Shown one piece after another: positions 7,312 through 15,970 of a stretch of DNA of 64,000 nucleotides. Source of the DNA: Isoptericola croceus (GTDB lineage: Bacteria; Actinomycetota; Actinomycetes; Actinomycetales; Cellulomonadaceae); contig NZ_JARLLG010000001.1 of assembly GCF_029382255.1 (NCBI RefSeq), positions 1,054,001 to 1,118,000 on the forward strand. The letters are read 5' to 3'. The stretch's first letter is position 1; each line of letters begins with the position of its first letter. The translations under genes were made by a program, and so were the position numbers. The notes beneath the pieces were generated by a model. The model did no database searches, had not been told where the DNA came from, and saw nothing but the letters and a program-made list of their open reading frames with translations.

Positions 7312-10151
7312 GCGTCCTCCTTGGTCGGTGCTCCGGTGGTCACGGGTTCAGGCCAGGGTTCGCGGTCTGGCGGAGACGGGTCCGGTGGCGGGTCCGCTGC
7401 GTCCGCCCCGGGCCCCCCGGTGGGGTGCTTCGGCGCCGGCCAGCCGCCGAGCAGGTCGAGCGCGGCGACCACGACACCGATGACGGCGAGGTAGACACCG
7501 ACGTCGAACAGCACGGCGCTGGTCAGGTGCAGGTTGCCGATGTCGACGTGCAGGGGCTTGAGGAAGGAGCCCTCGAGGAAGCCCAGCAGGCCGGTCACGG
7601 TCGCGATGAGGACACCGCTGCCGATGAGGCGGAAGTAGGAGGCGCGGCGGGCGGTGTCCGACGACGCCGCGAGGTAGGCCAGGGCGAAGGCGGACGCCGC
7701 GACGAGTGCGCCGATGAATCCACCGCCCGGGTTCTGGTGCCCGCGCAGCAGCAGGTAGATCGAGAACAGGAGCAGCAGCGGCATGCCTAGCCGTGCGAAG
7801 GTGCGGTTGAAGACACCGTTGGTCTGGGTGTCGATCAGCGGGGAGCTCGACGGGACCTGCTGGACCGGCTGGGGGTCGCGGTACTGCAGCGGCAGGGCGC
7901 GGGCGGACTCCAGCAGGACGTAGATGACCACGCCGGCGATGCCGAGCACCGTGAGCTCGCCCAGTGTGTCCAGGGCTCGGTAGTCCACGAGGATCGTGTT
8001 GACGACGTTCGACCCGCCGGTGTCGTCCGGGGCGTTGAGCAGGAAGTGCTCGCCGGCGGCCGAGAGGTCGCGCCGACCGGTCAGGGCGAAGGTCCCCACG
8101 GCGGCCGCCAGACCACCGGCGACGGCGATCACGGCGGTGAGCACGACGCGTGGCCGTGGCGCGCGGCGGAACCCACGTGGGAGGCGGCGCAGCAGCAGGA
8201 CGGCGACGACGACGGTGAGGATCTCCACCAGCAGCTGGGTGAGCGCCACGTCGGCCGCGCCCAGGGTGAAGAACAGTAGCGTCACGGCGAACCCGGCCAC
8301 ACCGATCACGGCCAGTGCACCGATGCGGGAGCGGATCGTCACCGCGCCCAGCACCCCGACGGCGATCAGGCCGAGGAGCACCCAGTCGAGGGGCCGGCTG
8401 GTGTCGCGCACGTCGCCCAGCCCGGTCACACCGACGAGGCCGGCCACGGCCAGCACCCCGATGCCGATGACCGGCACCGCCAGGTGCCGTGTTGGTGCGT
8501 CCGCACGGGTCAGGTCGCCGACGCGGGCGCCGAACGCCACGGTGCCACGCTGCCACGCGGCGACGGCCTCGACGCCGGTGAAGGGGAAGAGCTGACGGTC
8601 CAGCAGGCGGTCGACGGCCGCGGCGCGCCAGACCACCAGTGCCCCGACGGTGTACACGGCGGCCGAGAGGAAGAGCGCCGGTGTCAGCCCGTGCCAGAGC
8701 GTGAGGTGCGAGTGGACGTCGTGGCCCGAGGCCGCCGTCGCGCCGGCGCTGGTGAGGGTGTCGAGCAGCCAGGCTGCCGGGCCCAGCAGGACACCGAGGA
8801 CGGCAGGAAGTGCCGCGGGCAGGATGAGCCAGAACCCGCCTTCGGACATCCCGGACAGCGACGCCGGGCGGACGCCGGGCAGCGGGCGCAGGACCATGCG
8901 CGCGCAGTAGGCGAACGTGAAGACGGCACCGAGTGCGGCGATCCCCGCCACGAGCCAACCGGCGCCCGGCCCTGCGAGCATGGCGTCGAGGATCGACTCC
9001 TTGGAGATGAACCCGAGAAGCGGCGGGAGCCCGGCCATCGATGCCGCGGCCAGCACGAGCATCACCGAGGTCCATGGCATCGCTCTGCCGACCCCGGCCA
9101 GCGTACGGATGTCTCGTGTTCCGGCCTGGTGGTCGATGACGCCCGCGAGCATGAACGCCGCGGACTTGAACAGGGCGTGCGCCATCGTGTGCAGGGTCGC
9201 CGCGGCGAGCGCCGCCTGGGTTCCGACGCCGATGGTGGCGACGATCAGCCCGAGCTGGCTGACGGTGGAGTAGGCCAGCAGCTCCTTGAGGTCGTTGCGC
9301 TGCAGGGCGAACACCGCACCCATCACGGTCGTGATGAGACCGATCGTGATGAGCAGGACGTTCCACGTCAGGACGTCGCTCATGGCGGGGGAGAACCGCA
9401 GGAGGAGGTAGATGCCGGCCTTGACCATCGCGGCGGCGTGCAGGTAGGCGCTGACCGGCGTCGGGGCGACCATCGCGTCGGGGAGCCAGGCGTGGAAGGG
9501 GAACTGCGCGGACTTCGTGAAGGCGGCCACCGCGATGAGCACCGCGATCACGGCGGCGAACGTCGAGTCCTGGGACCACACCGGGTCGGCCAGGATGGCG
9601 CTGAGCTGGGTGGTTCCGGTGCGCACCACTGCGGCGATGGCCGCGCCCAGCAGGCACAGACCGCCGCCGACCGTGACGAGGAAGGTCCGCACGGCGGGTG
9701 CCTGGGCCTGCGGGCTGGTGCGTGCGATGAGGAAGAAGGAGCACACCGTGGTGAACTCCCACATGACGAACAGCAGGATCACGTCGTCAGCGAGGACCAG
9801 CCCGGTCATCGCCGCGGCGAACGCCGTCATCAGCCCGTAGAAGCCGGGGTGCGGCCCGCGCTTGAGGTAGCGCGCCGAGTATGCCAGCACGGCGCCACCC
9901 ACGCCCAGGACGAGGAGCAGGAACACCCAGCTGAGCCCGTCGAAGCGCAGGTGGAGGCCCACGTCGAGGCTCGGGATCCACGGCAGGTACCAGGAGGTGC
10001 CGTCGGGCGGCGGGGCCAGGCCGACCCACAACGCCAGGGCGAGGAGCCCTGCGGCGAGGGGCCAGCCGCCGGGGCGTCCGGCATGGCGGCCCAGGAACGG
10101 GGCTACCGCGGCAAGCAGCACGGCGAGCCCGAGGAGAACGGCAAGCATCAC
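7308..10151 (-). CDS. mnhA: Na+/H+ antiporter subunit A fused to subunit B
   Basis: A 947-residue polytopic protein. Residues 1 to about 790 are MnhA: an ND5/NuoL-like core with 'FTKSAQFPFHAWLPDAM' and a 'HTMAHALFKSAAFM' segment, followed by the MnhA-specific extension containing 'TLGAADVALTQLLVEILTV'. The final 150 residues carry the MnhB signature 'LLLRGHQNPGGGFIGALVAA'. The A-B fusion explains the absence of a separate mnhB. The usual start is ATG 10148 or the GTG three bases upstream. It is first gene of the six-gene antiporter operon, which exports Na+ using the proton-motive force and supports pH and salt homeostasis. Confidence 0.93.
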   Translation of the reverse strand: MMLAVLLGLAVLLAAVAPFLGRHAGRPGGWPLAAGLLALALWVGLAPPPDGTSWYLPWIPSLDVGLHLRFDGLSWVFLLLVLGVGGAVLAYSARYLKRGPHPGFYGLMTAFAAAMTGLVLADDVILLFVMWEFTTVCSFFLIARTSPQAQAPAVRTFLVTVGGGLCLLGAAIAAVVRTGTTQLSAILADPVWSQDSTFAAVIAVLIAVAAFTKSAQFPFHAWLPDAMVAPTPVSAYLHAAAMVKAGIYLLLRFSPAMSDVLTWNVLLITIGLITTVMGAVFALQRNDLKELLAYSTVSQLGLIVATIGVGTQAALAAATLHTMAHALFKSAAFMLAGVIDHQAGTRDIRTLAGVGRAMPWTSVMLVLAAASMAGLPPLLGFISKESILDAMLAGPGAGWLVAGIAALGAVFTFAYCARMVLRPLPGVRPASLSGMSEGGFWLILPAALPAVLGVLLGPAAWLLDTLTSAGATAASGHDVHSHLTLWHGLTPALFLSAAVYTVGALVVWRAAAVDRLLDRQLFPFTGVEAVAAWQRGTVAFGARVGDLTRADAPTRHLAVPVIGIGVLAVAGLVGVTGLGDVRDTSRPLDWVLLGLIAVGVLGAVTIRSRIGALAVIGVAGFAVTLLFFTLGAADVALTQLLVEILTVVVAVLLLRRLPRGFRRAPRPRVVLTAVIAVAGGLAAAVGTFALTGRRDLSAAGEHFLLNAPDDTGGSNVVNTILVDYRALDTLGELTVLGIAGVVIYVLLESARALPLQYRDPQPVQQVPSSSPLIDTQTNGVFNRTFARLGMPLLLLFSIYLLLRGHQNPGGGFIGALVAASAFALAYLAASSDTARRASYFRLIGSGVLIATVTGLLGFLEGSFLKPLHVDIGNLHLTSAVLFDVGVYLAVIGVVVAALDLLGGWPAPKHPTGGPGADAADPPPDPSPPDREPWPEPVTTGAPTKEDA

Positions 10152-10627
10152 GTCGGTGGCCTTGTCGATCGAGGCGGTCGGTTCGGACAGCGAGTCGAGG
10201 CGAGAACCTCAGCGGCGGCGGTCGGGAGAGATGCCGGCCTGCTGGTCTCCCCAGGACGAGATGTAGCCGTTCGTACCGCGCGCGACCCTTGTCGGGGAAG
10301 CCGCTGGGGCAAGGGTCCTGCTCAGCTGGGTCGTCTCGGGCACCCGTGGATTCTAGCGGTCGTGGCGCCCAGGTCATGTCGGTATCCGCGCGCCGGACGC
10401 CGTGTGAACTCTCGATGACGACTTTGCGACGCGCCGGTCCCGTGACGTCCGTCACGCCGCCGGGGTCGTAGCGTGATCTCCAGGTCGCACGCCCAGTGCG
10501 TCCTCGGGAGGCCGTCTGATGGAGTGCTCGCTCCGTGCAGGAGGGCCGGCCCCGGCTCTGCTGCACGACGTGCGCTCGGCCGGTCGCCCGCCCACCACAC
10601 CGTTCCGCTCTGCGCGAGGAGCACATC
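10152..10627. other. Intergenic region between mnhA and phoH
   Basis: A 476-bp divergent spacer with no convincing gene. It must hold the promoters of both the antiporter operon and phoH. The only clear structure is the dyad at 10441-10456. The phoH ribosome site GCGAGGAGC lies just before 10628. Confidence 0.6.
10441..10456. promoter_or_regulatory. CRP-family-like dyad
   Basis: CGTGACGTCCGTCACG has perfect 7-bp arms with a 2-bp centre, and can be read as GTGA-N6-TCAC, the half-sites of actinobacterial CRP/GlxR-type regulators. The flanking bases are C/G rather than the preferred T/A, so the match is imperfect. Confidence 0.35.
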
Positions 10628-11965
10628 GTGGCCACTGAGAACACCAGCACCGACCGACGGACGTTCGTCGTCGACACGTCCGTCCTGCTGTCCGACCCGC
10701 GAGCCATCCACCGATTCGCCGAGCACGACGTCGTCCTGCCGATCGTGGTCGTCACCGAGCTGGAGGCCAAACGGCACCACGCCGAGCTCGGCTACTTCGC
10801 CCGCAGCGCGCTGCGGGCGCTGGACGACCTGCGCGTCCAGCACGGCCGCCTCGACGCCGCCGTGCCGATCGGCAACGACGGCGGCACGCTGCGGGTCGAG
10901 CTGAACCACACGGACCCCGAGGTGCTGCCCGCAGGGTTCCGGCTGGGGGACAACGACACCCGCATCCTGTCGGTCGCGGCCAACCTGGCGGCCGAGGGGC
11001 GGGACGTCACGGTGGTGTCCAAGGACCTGCCGATGCGTGTCAAGGCCTCGGCGCTCGGGCTGCGGGCCGAGGAGTACCGCCACGAGCTCGCCGTCGACTC
11101 CGGCTGGACCGGCATGCGCGAGATCACGATGACGGACGACCAGGTCGCGGCCCTGTACGAGGGATCCGCGGTCGACCTGGCGTCGCTGGACCCGCAGGTG
11201 GTCGAGGAGGCGAGCCCGCTGCTGTGTCACACGGGCCTCGTGATCCACGGGGCCGGCGGATCCGCGCTCGGGCGGGTCACCGCGGACAAGCAGGTGCGGG
11301 TCGTGCGTGGCGACCAGGACGTGTTCGGCGTGCACGGGCGCTCTGCCGAGCAGCGGGTCGCGATCGATCTTCTGCTCGACCCGGAGATCGGCATCCTGTC
11401 CATGGGTGGCAGGGCGGGGACCGGCAAGTCCGCGCTCGCGCTGTGCGCAGGCCTCGAGGCGGTGCTGGAGCGTCGTCAGCACCGCAAGATCCTCGTCTTC
11501 CGCCCGCTGTACGCCGTCGGCGGCCAGGAGCTCGGCTACCTGCCCGGCACCGAGTCGGAGAAGATGAACCCGTGGGCGCAGGCCGTGTTCGACACGCTCG
11601 GCGCGCTGGTCTCGCCCGAGGTGGTCGAGGAGGTCATCGACCGGGAGATGCTCGAGGTGCTCCCGCTGACGCACATCCGCGGCCGGTCCTTGCACGACGC
11701 GTTCGTCATCGTCGACGAGGCCCAGTCGTTGGAGCGCAACGTGCTGCTGACGGTGCTCTCACGGATCGGTCAGGACTCGCGGGTGGTGCTCACCCACGAC
11801 GTGGCGCAGCGGGACAACCTGCGTGTCGGGCGGCACGACGGCGTCGCGGCGGTCATCGAGGCCATGAAGGGGCACCCGCTGTTCGCGCACGTCACGCTGA
11901 CGCGGTCGGAGCGGTCGCCGGTGGCGGCGCTGGTCACCGAGATGCTCGAGTCGCTCGAGATCTGA
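10628..11965 (+). CDS. PIN domain-PhoH family ATPase
   Basis: A 445-residue protein fusing an N-terminal PIN nuclease domain (residues 10-150: Asp16 in '[12 protein letters not shown]', Glu45, the 'GDND' acidic pair near 108-110, Asp133) to a PhoH P-loop ATPase (Walker A 'GRAGTGKS' at 261-268, Walker B 'FVIVDEAQ'). This is the PhoH2-type architecture, described in mycobacteria as an ATP-dependent RNA helicase/RNase. All expected PIN acidic residues appear present, so nuclease activity is plausible. The GTG at 10628 is chosen because GCGAGGA precedes it and the PIN fold starts immediately. No companion antitoxin-like small gene is visible upstream. Confidence 0.9.
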   Translation: MATENTSTDRRTFVVDTSVLLSDPRAIHRFAEHDVVLPIVVVTELEAKRHHAELGYFARSALRALDDLRVQHGRLDAAVPIGNDGGTLRVELNHTDPEVLPAGFRLGDNDTRILSVAANLAAEGRDVTVVSKDLPMRVKASALGLRAEEYRHELAVDSGWTGMREITMTDDQVAALYEGSAVDLASLDPQVVEEASPLLCHTGLVIHGAGGSALGRVTADKQVRVVRGDQDVFGVHGRSAEQRVAIDLLLDPEIGILSMGGRAGTGKSALALCAGLEAVLERRQHRKILVFRPLYAVGGQELGYLPGTESEKMNPWAQAVFDTLGALVSPEVVEEVIDREMLEVLPLTHIRGRSLHDAFVIVDEAQSLERNVLLTVLSRIGQDSRVVLTHDVAQRDNLRVGRHDGVAAVIEAMKGHPLFAHVTLTRSERSPVAALVTEMLESLEI

Positions 11966-12054
11966 CGTGTGCGGGCAGGCGCGCCGTCCCAGGTGGAACC
12001 CCCCAGCCCCGCGCCCTGGTCGGCGCGCCTCCCGCGTCCTGCGACAGTAGCAGG

Positions 12055-12073
12055 TGAGGTAAGGCTTACCAAA
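12055..12073. promoter_or_regulatory. Candidate DtxR/IdeR iron box
   Basis: TGAGGTAAGGCTTACCAAA matches the 19-bp consensus TTAGGTTAGGCTAACCTAA at 15 of 19 positions and has perfect GGTAAG/CTTACC half-sites. It lies between the convergent phoH and fumC genes, upstream of neither. It is therefore orphaned, unless an unseen small RNA starts here. Confidence 0.45.
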
Positions 12074-12087
12074 CCTCGGGTCCGTCA

Positions 12088-12135
12088 CCTGAGACGAAGG
12101 GCTGTGGGCACAGGCCCACAGCCCTTCGTCTCAGG
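12088..12135. terminator. Bidirectional terminator, phoH/fumC
   Basis: Two perfectly complementary 21-nt arms (12088-12108 and 12115-12135) flank the 6-nt loop CACAGG. The stem abuts the fumC stop codon directly and lies about 120 nt past the phoH stop. It is the strongest hairpin in the first 30 kb. Confidence 0.85.
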
Positions 12136-13569
12136 TCAGGCCTGCGGGGGCCTCGTCATCGACAGGACGTCGAGGGCCTTGTCGAGCTGCGCCTCGGTGA
12201 CCTCGCCACGCTCCACGAACCCGAGCGCGACGACGGCCTCGCGCACCGTCATACCCTCGGCCACCGCCTTCTTCGCGACCTTCGCCGCCGCCTCGTAGCC
12301 GATCACCTTGTTGAGCGGCGTCACGATCGACGGCGACGACTCGGCGAACGCCCGGGCCCTCTCCGTGTTCGCGGTCAGCCCGGCGACCGTCTTATCCGCG
12401 AGGACGTGGGAGGCGTTCGTCAGCAGACGGATCGACTCCAGCACGCCCTGCGCGATGACTGGGATCTGCACGTTCAGCTCGAAGGAGCCCGTCGCACCGG
12501 CCCAGGCCACCGTGGCGTCGTTGCCCACCACGCGCGCGGCCACCATCAGGACCGCCTCGGGGATGACCGGGTTGACCTTGCCCGGCATGATCGACGACCC
12601 GGGCTGCAGGTCGGGGATGGCGATCTCGCCGAGGCCCGTGTTCGGACCGGAGCCCATCCAGCGCAGGTCGTTGCAGATCTTCGTGACCGAGACGGCGATC
12701 GTGCGCAGCGCGCCCGAGAGCTCGACCAGGCCGTCACGGGCCGACTGCGCCTCGAAGTGATCCCGCGCCTCGGTCAGCGGCAGGCCGGTGTCCTCGCGCA
12801 GCAGCTCGATGACACGCTGGGGGAAGCCCGCCGGCGTGTTGATGCCGGTGCCCACGGCCGTGCCGCCGAGCGGGACCTCGGCGGCACGGGGCAGCGCGGC
12901 CTCGAGGCGCTCGACGCCGTAGCGCACCGCCGCCGCGTAGCCGCCGAACTCCTGGCCGAGCGTGACGGGCGTGGCGTCCATGAGGTGGGTGCGGCCCGAC
13001 TTCACGACGCCGGCGAACTCCTCCGCCTTGGCCGCGAGGGCGTCGGCCAGGTGCTGCAGCGCCGGGACGAGGTCGCGCACGACGCCGGCCGTGGCCGCCA
13101 CGTGCACCGAGGTCGGGAACACGTCGTTCGACGACTGCGAGGCGTTGACGTGGTCGTTCGGGTGCACGTCACGGCCCAGGGCACGGGTCGCGAGCGTCGC
13201 GAGGACCTCGTTGGTGTTCATGTTCGACGACGTCCCGGACCCGGTCTGGAAGACGTCCACCGGGAAGTGCTCGTCGAGCTCGCCGGACGCGACCCTGTTC
13301 GCGGCGGCGGCGATCGCGTCCGCGATGTCGCGGTCGAGGACCCCCAGCTCGGCGTTGGCGAGGGCCGCGGCCTTCTTGACCTGGGCGAGCGCCTGGATGT
13401 GACCACGCTCGAGCGGGGTGCCCGAGATCGGGAAGTTCTCCACCGCGCGCTGGGTCTGAGCGCGGTACAGGGCATGGGCCGGGACACGGACCTCGCCCAT
13501 CGTGTCGTGCTCGATGCGGTACTCGGTCTCGGGCGCGTCGGCGCCGCCGGCGACGATGTCGGAAGTCAT
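12136..13569 (-). CDS. fumC: Fumarate hydratase class II
   Basis: A 477-residue class II fumarase. The superfamily signature '[11 protein letters not shown]' sits at 324-334, and the conserved '[14 protein letters not shown]' (109-122) and 'SSNDVFPTS' (146-154) segments contribute to the multi-subunit active site. The enzyme interconverts fumarate and L-malate in the TCA cycle and needs no iron-sulfur cluster. The start is ATG 13569; the frame stays open upstream only as an artefact across the next gene. It is followed immediately by the 21-bp terminator hairpin. Confidence 0.96.
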   Translation of the reverse strand: MTSDIVAGGADAPETEYRIEHDTMGEVRVPAHALYRAQTQRAVENFPISGTPLERGHIQALAQVKKAAALANAELGVLDRDIADAIAAAANRVASGELDEHFPVDVFQTGSGTSSNMNTNEVLATLATRALGRDVHPNDHVNASQSSNDVFPTSVHVAATAGVVRDLVPALQHLADALAAKAEEFAGVVKSGRTHLMDATPVTLGQEFGGYAAAVRYGVERLEAALPRAAEVPLGGTAVGTGINTPAGFPQRVIELLREDTGLPLTEARDHFEAQSARDGLVELSGALRTIAVSVTKICNDLRWMGSGPNTGLGEIAIPDLQPGSSIMPGKVNPVIPEAVLMVAARVVGNDATVAWAGATGSFELNVQIPVIAQGVLESIRLLTNASHVLADKTVAGLTANTERARAFAESSPSIVTPLNKVIGYEAAAKVAKKAVAEGMTVREAVVALGFVERGEVTEAQLDKALDVLSMTRPPQA

Positions 13570-13598
13570 GTGTCTATCGTGCCGCACCCGCAGGCGCG

Positions 13599-14255
13599 TC
13601 AGCGTGTGAGAGGTGTCACGCGCAGCGGCTCCTCGGCGACGTCGCCCGCCACCTCGACCAGCCGGGCCGAGCCCTCGGCCAGGTCGTACTCGACACCGAC
13701 GATCGCCAGGCGCCCGTCGGTCACGGCGGCGTCGAGCGCGCCGGAGTAGCCGCGGAGCGCCTCGACCGTGTGCCGCACGTGCGCCGTGCGCAGCCGGTCG
13801 GCGAACGCGCCGTTCTCGTCGTCGTCCCTCGAGGTCCCGGCGAGATCCGCGATGGACGGGATGACCTTGTCCACGACCGACCGCACGAACCCGGGCGGCT
13901 GCTCGCCCGTCCGCAGGGTGTGAGCCGTGGCCGCCACCGCACCGCAGGAATCGTGCCCCAGCACGACCACGAGCGGGGCACCCAGGACCTCGACGCCGTA
14001 CTCGATCGAGCCGAGCACGGTGGTGTCGACGACGTGGCCGGCGGTCCGGACCACGAACACGTCCCCGAGGCCCTGGTCGAAGATGATCTCGGCCGCCACG
14101 CGCGAGTCCGAGCACCCGAACACCACCGTGTGGGGGTGCTGCGCCGCGGTCAGCTCGGCGCGCCGCACCGACATCGGGGACCTCTCGGCGGGCTCGTCAC
14201 GGACGAAGCGCTCGTTGCCGGCCCGCAGGGCGGCCCAGGCTTCCTTCGGGGTCAT
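13599..14255 (-). CDS. Beta-class carbonic anhydrase
   Basis: A 218-residue beta-carbonic anhydrase with the complete zinc site: Cys48 and Asp50 in 'GCSDSRV', His101 and Cys104 in 'GHDSCGAV'. Asp50/Arg52 form the dyad that controls access to the zinc. It hydrates CO2 to bicarbonate, feeding carboxylases and helping pH balance. Its ATG overlaps the stop of the sugar kinase gene by 4 nt, so the two are co-translated, although no metabolic link is obvious. No signal peptide is present, so it is cytoplasmic. Confidence 0.93.
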   Translation of the reverse strand: MTPKEAWAALRAGNERFVRDEPAERSPMSVRRAELTAAQHPHTVVFGCSDSRVAAEIIFDQGLGDVFVVRTAGHVVDTTVLGSIEYGVEVLGAPLVVVLGHDSCGAVAATAHTLRTGEQPPGFVRSVVDKVIPSIADLAGTSRDDDENGAFADRLRTAHVRHTVEALRGYSGALDAAVTDGRLAIVGVEYDLAEGSARLVEVAGDVAEEPLRVTPLTR

Positions 14256-15175
14256 GCGTCCTCCAGCTCGTGGGACCACGGCGGGTTCGCACCCGCCCGG
14301 GAGACGGTCACCGCGGCGACGGCGACACAGCGTTCCAGCAGTGCCTCCACGGTGGGATGGTCGACGGCGCGCAGGGCCGCGCGGCGGTCTGCGCCCAGGA
14401 GTCCGGCGGTCCACAGGCCGTCGAGCAGCGCACCCATGAACGAGTCGCCCGCGCCGACGGTGTCGACCACCTCGACCTTCCGGGAGGGGACGTGCACCTC
14501 GCCCGACTCCGTCACCGCCGTCGCGCCCTGGCCGCCGAACGTCACCACCACCAGCGCCGCGCCGAGATCGTGCACCCAGGCGCGCGCGACGTCGAGCGGG
14601 GCCGTTCCCGCGGCCAGCCACTCCAGGTCCTCGTCGCTGACCTTGACGACGTCTGCCCGACGGACCAGGGACTCGATCTTCACCCGGGCGTCGGCGGGAT
14701 CACCCATGAGCACCGGGCGGGCGTTCGGGTCGTAGGTGACGGTCGCCGTCGCGCGCGCGGCCTCGACCAGGGCGTGCACGTCGGCAGCGCCGGGCTCGAG
14801 CACCGCGGCGATCGACCCGGTGTGCACCGCGAGGGTCTCGGCCGTGACACCTGCTCCGGCGGGCACCCGCCACTCGAGGTCGAACTCGTAGGTCGCCCCA
14901 CCTGCCGCGTCGAGGGTGGCCTGCGCCACCGACGTGCGGTCGGCGCTGTCGCTGCCCGGCGTCGTCGTCACGCCTGACTCGGCCAACCAGGCACGGACCG
15001 CGTCGCCGCGCTCGTCCGGCCCGAGCCACGTGGCCAGCCGGGCGTCACGGCCCAGCCGCCCCAGGGTCAGGGCGACGTTGGCGAGCGACCCGCCGGGGTG
15101 CTCGGCGCTGGTCCCGTCCGGCCGGTGGACGACGTCCACGAGGGCCTCGCCCACCGCGAGGACGTGCTGCGACAT
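14252..15175 (-). CDS. PfkB-family carbohydrate kinase (fructokinase-like)
   Basis: A 307-residue ribokinase-fold kinase. Signature 1 lies near 'HPGGSLANVALTLGRLG' and signature 2 is 'DTVGAGDSFMGA' from residue 238, containing the catalytic aspartate and the anion hole. The N-terminal 'VGEALVDVV' is typical of fructokinases, which phosphorylate fructose to fructose-6-phosphate. Substrate cannot be proven from sequence; ribose, adenosine or another sugar is possible. The start overlaps the xseB stop by a single base. Confidence 0.85.
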   Translation of the reverse strand: MSQHVLAVGEALVDVVHRPDGTSAEHPGGSLANVALTLGRLGRDARLATWLGPDERGDAVRAWLAESGVTTTPGSDSADRTSVAQATLDAAGGATYEFDLEWRVPAGAGVTAETLAVHTGSIAAVLEPGAADVHALVEAARATATVTYDPNARPVLMGDPADARVKIESLVRRADVVKVSDEDLEWLAAGTAPLDVARAWVHDLGAALVVVTFGGQGATAVTESGEVHVPSRKVEVVDTVGAGDSFMGALLDGLWTAGLLGADRRAALRAVDHPTVEALLERCVAVAAVTVSRAGANPPWSHELEDA

Positions 15176-15423
15176 CAGGCCTCCTCCGCCGGGCTCGTGG
15201 CAGTCTGCGCTGCAGCGAGGCGCTCACGGGCGCCGTCGAGCCACTCCTGGCAGCGGGCGGCGAGGGCTTCGCCCCGCTCCCACAGCGCCAGGGAGTACTC
15301 CAGCGGCTCGCCCCCGGCCTCGAGCCGGGACACGACCTGGACGAGCTCGTCACGGGCCTGCTCGTACGTGAGCGTTCCGACCTCCGGAAGGTCGGCCTGC
15401 CAAGAGTGTTCTGCGTCGGTCAC
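15175..15423 (-). CDS. xseB: Exodeoxyribonuclease VII small subunit
   Basis: An 82-residue helical protein with the XseB pattern 'LTYEQARDELVQVVSRLEAGGEPLEYSLALWERGEALAARCQEWL'-like heptads, covered here in pieces: 'YEQARDELVQVV', 'LEAGGEPLEYSL', 'LWERGEALAARC'. Several copies bind the XseA large subunit to form exonuclease VII, which degrades single-stranded DNA. It usually follows xseA directly. Here xseA ends at 19804, more than 4 kb away, with an accessory block in between. Confidence 0.93.
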   Translation of the reverse strand: MTDAEHSWQADLPEVGTLTYEQARDELVQVVSRLEAGGEPLEYSLALWERGEALAARCQEWLDGARERLAAAQTATSPAEEA

Positions 15424-15570
15424 GGAGGACAGTCAACCGCACCGCACCGACATCGGGCAGGTCGTCTCGCGAAGGGGACGCCCCGGTCCCTCGCAGGAGC
15501 CCGTGCCCCGCCCCGGCGATCGGGGAAATGCCCGTGCGGCGGCGCAGGCCGGAGGCCTAGGGTCACCGGT

Positions 15571-15965
15571 GTGAACGAGTTCGACCATCCCGTCGTCGCG
15601 GGCCTCTACGACCCGCTCGACCCCGACCGCAGCGACCTGGACCTCTACGTGGGGCTCGCCGGCGAGCTCGGCGCCCGGTCGGTGCTCGACGTCGGCGCGG
15701 GGACCGGCGTGCTCGCGCTGCTCCTCGCCGCGAGGGGGATCGAGACGCGCGTGCCCGCTCACCGCGCATGGGAGGGTTGGACCCGCGCACACGCACGACG
15801 TGACCGAGGTCCCGGGGACCGGGGCCGTCTCCACGTTGCGGTTCCGCGAGAGTGACGAGATCGAGACGGCGCTCGTCGGCGCAGGGTTCGCCGTCACGGG
15901 CGTGCGCGACCTCGCGTACCGACCCCGGTCATGGATGGGTGTTCGTCGCCCGCAAGGAGGAGTGA
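15571..15965 (+). pseudogene. SAM-dependent methyltransferase, deleted and frameshifted
   Basis: From the GTG at 15571 the reading frame gives 'EFDHPVVAGLYDPLDPDRSD' and the SAM-binding 'VLDVGAGTGVLALLLAARG', then becomes unrelated around 15755. From about 15797 another frame resumes methyltransferase C-terminal sequence ('HDVTEVPGTGAVSTLRF', 'IETALVGAGFAVTGV'), and near 15930 a further shift restores 'GHGWVFVARKEE' to the TGA at 15963-15965. Compared with a usual length near 240 residues, roughly half of the middle is missing. The gene is therefore dead. Its last codons supply the AGGAGG ribosome site of the next gene. Confidence 0.75.
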
Positions 15966-15970
15966 GCAGC

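Noticed and set aside
10628-11965. A VapBC-like toxin-antitoxin pair around the PIN domain of the PhoH gene
   Set aside because: The PIN domain is fused to a PhoH ATPase and no small antitoxin-like frame with a ribosome site precedes it.
12136-14115. Apparent N-terminal extension of fumarase reaching into the carbonic anhydrase gene
   Set aside because: The extension is out of frame with the carbonic anhydrase motifs and low-complexity; fumarase homology starts at ATG 13569.
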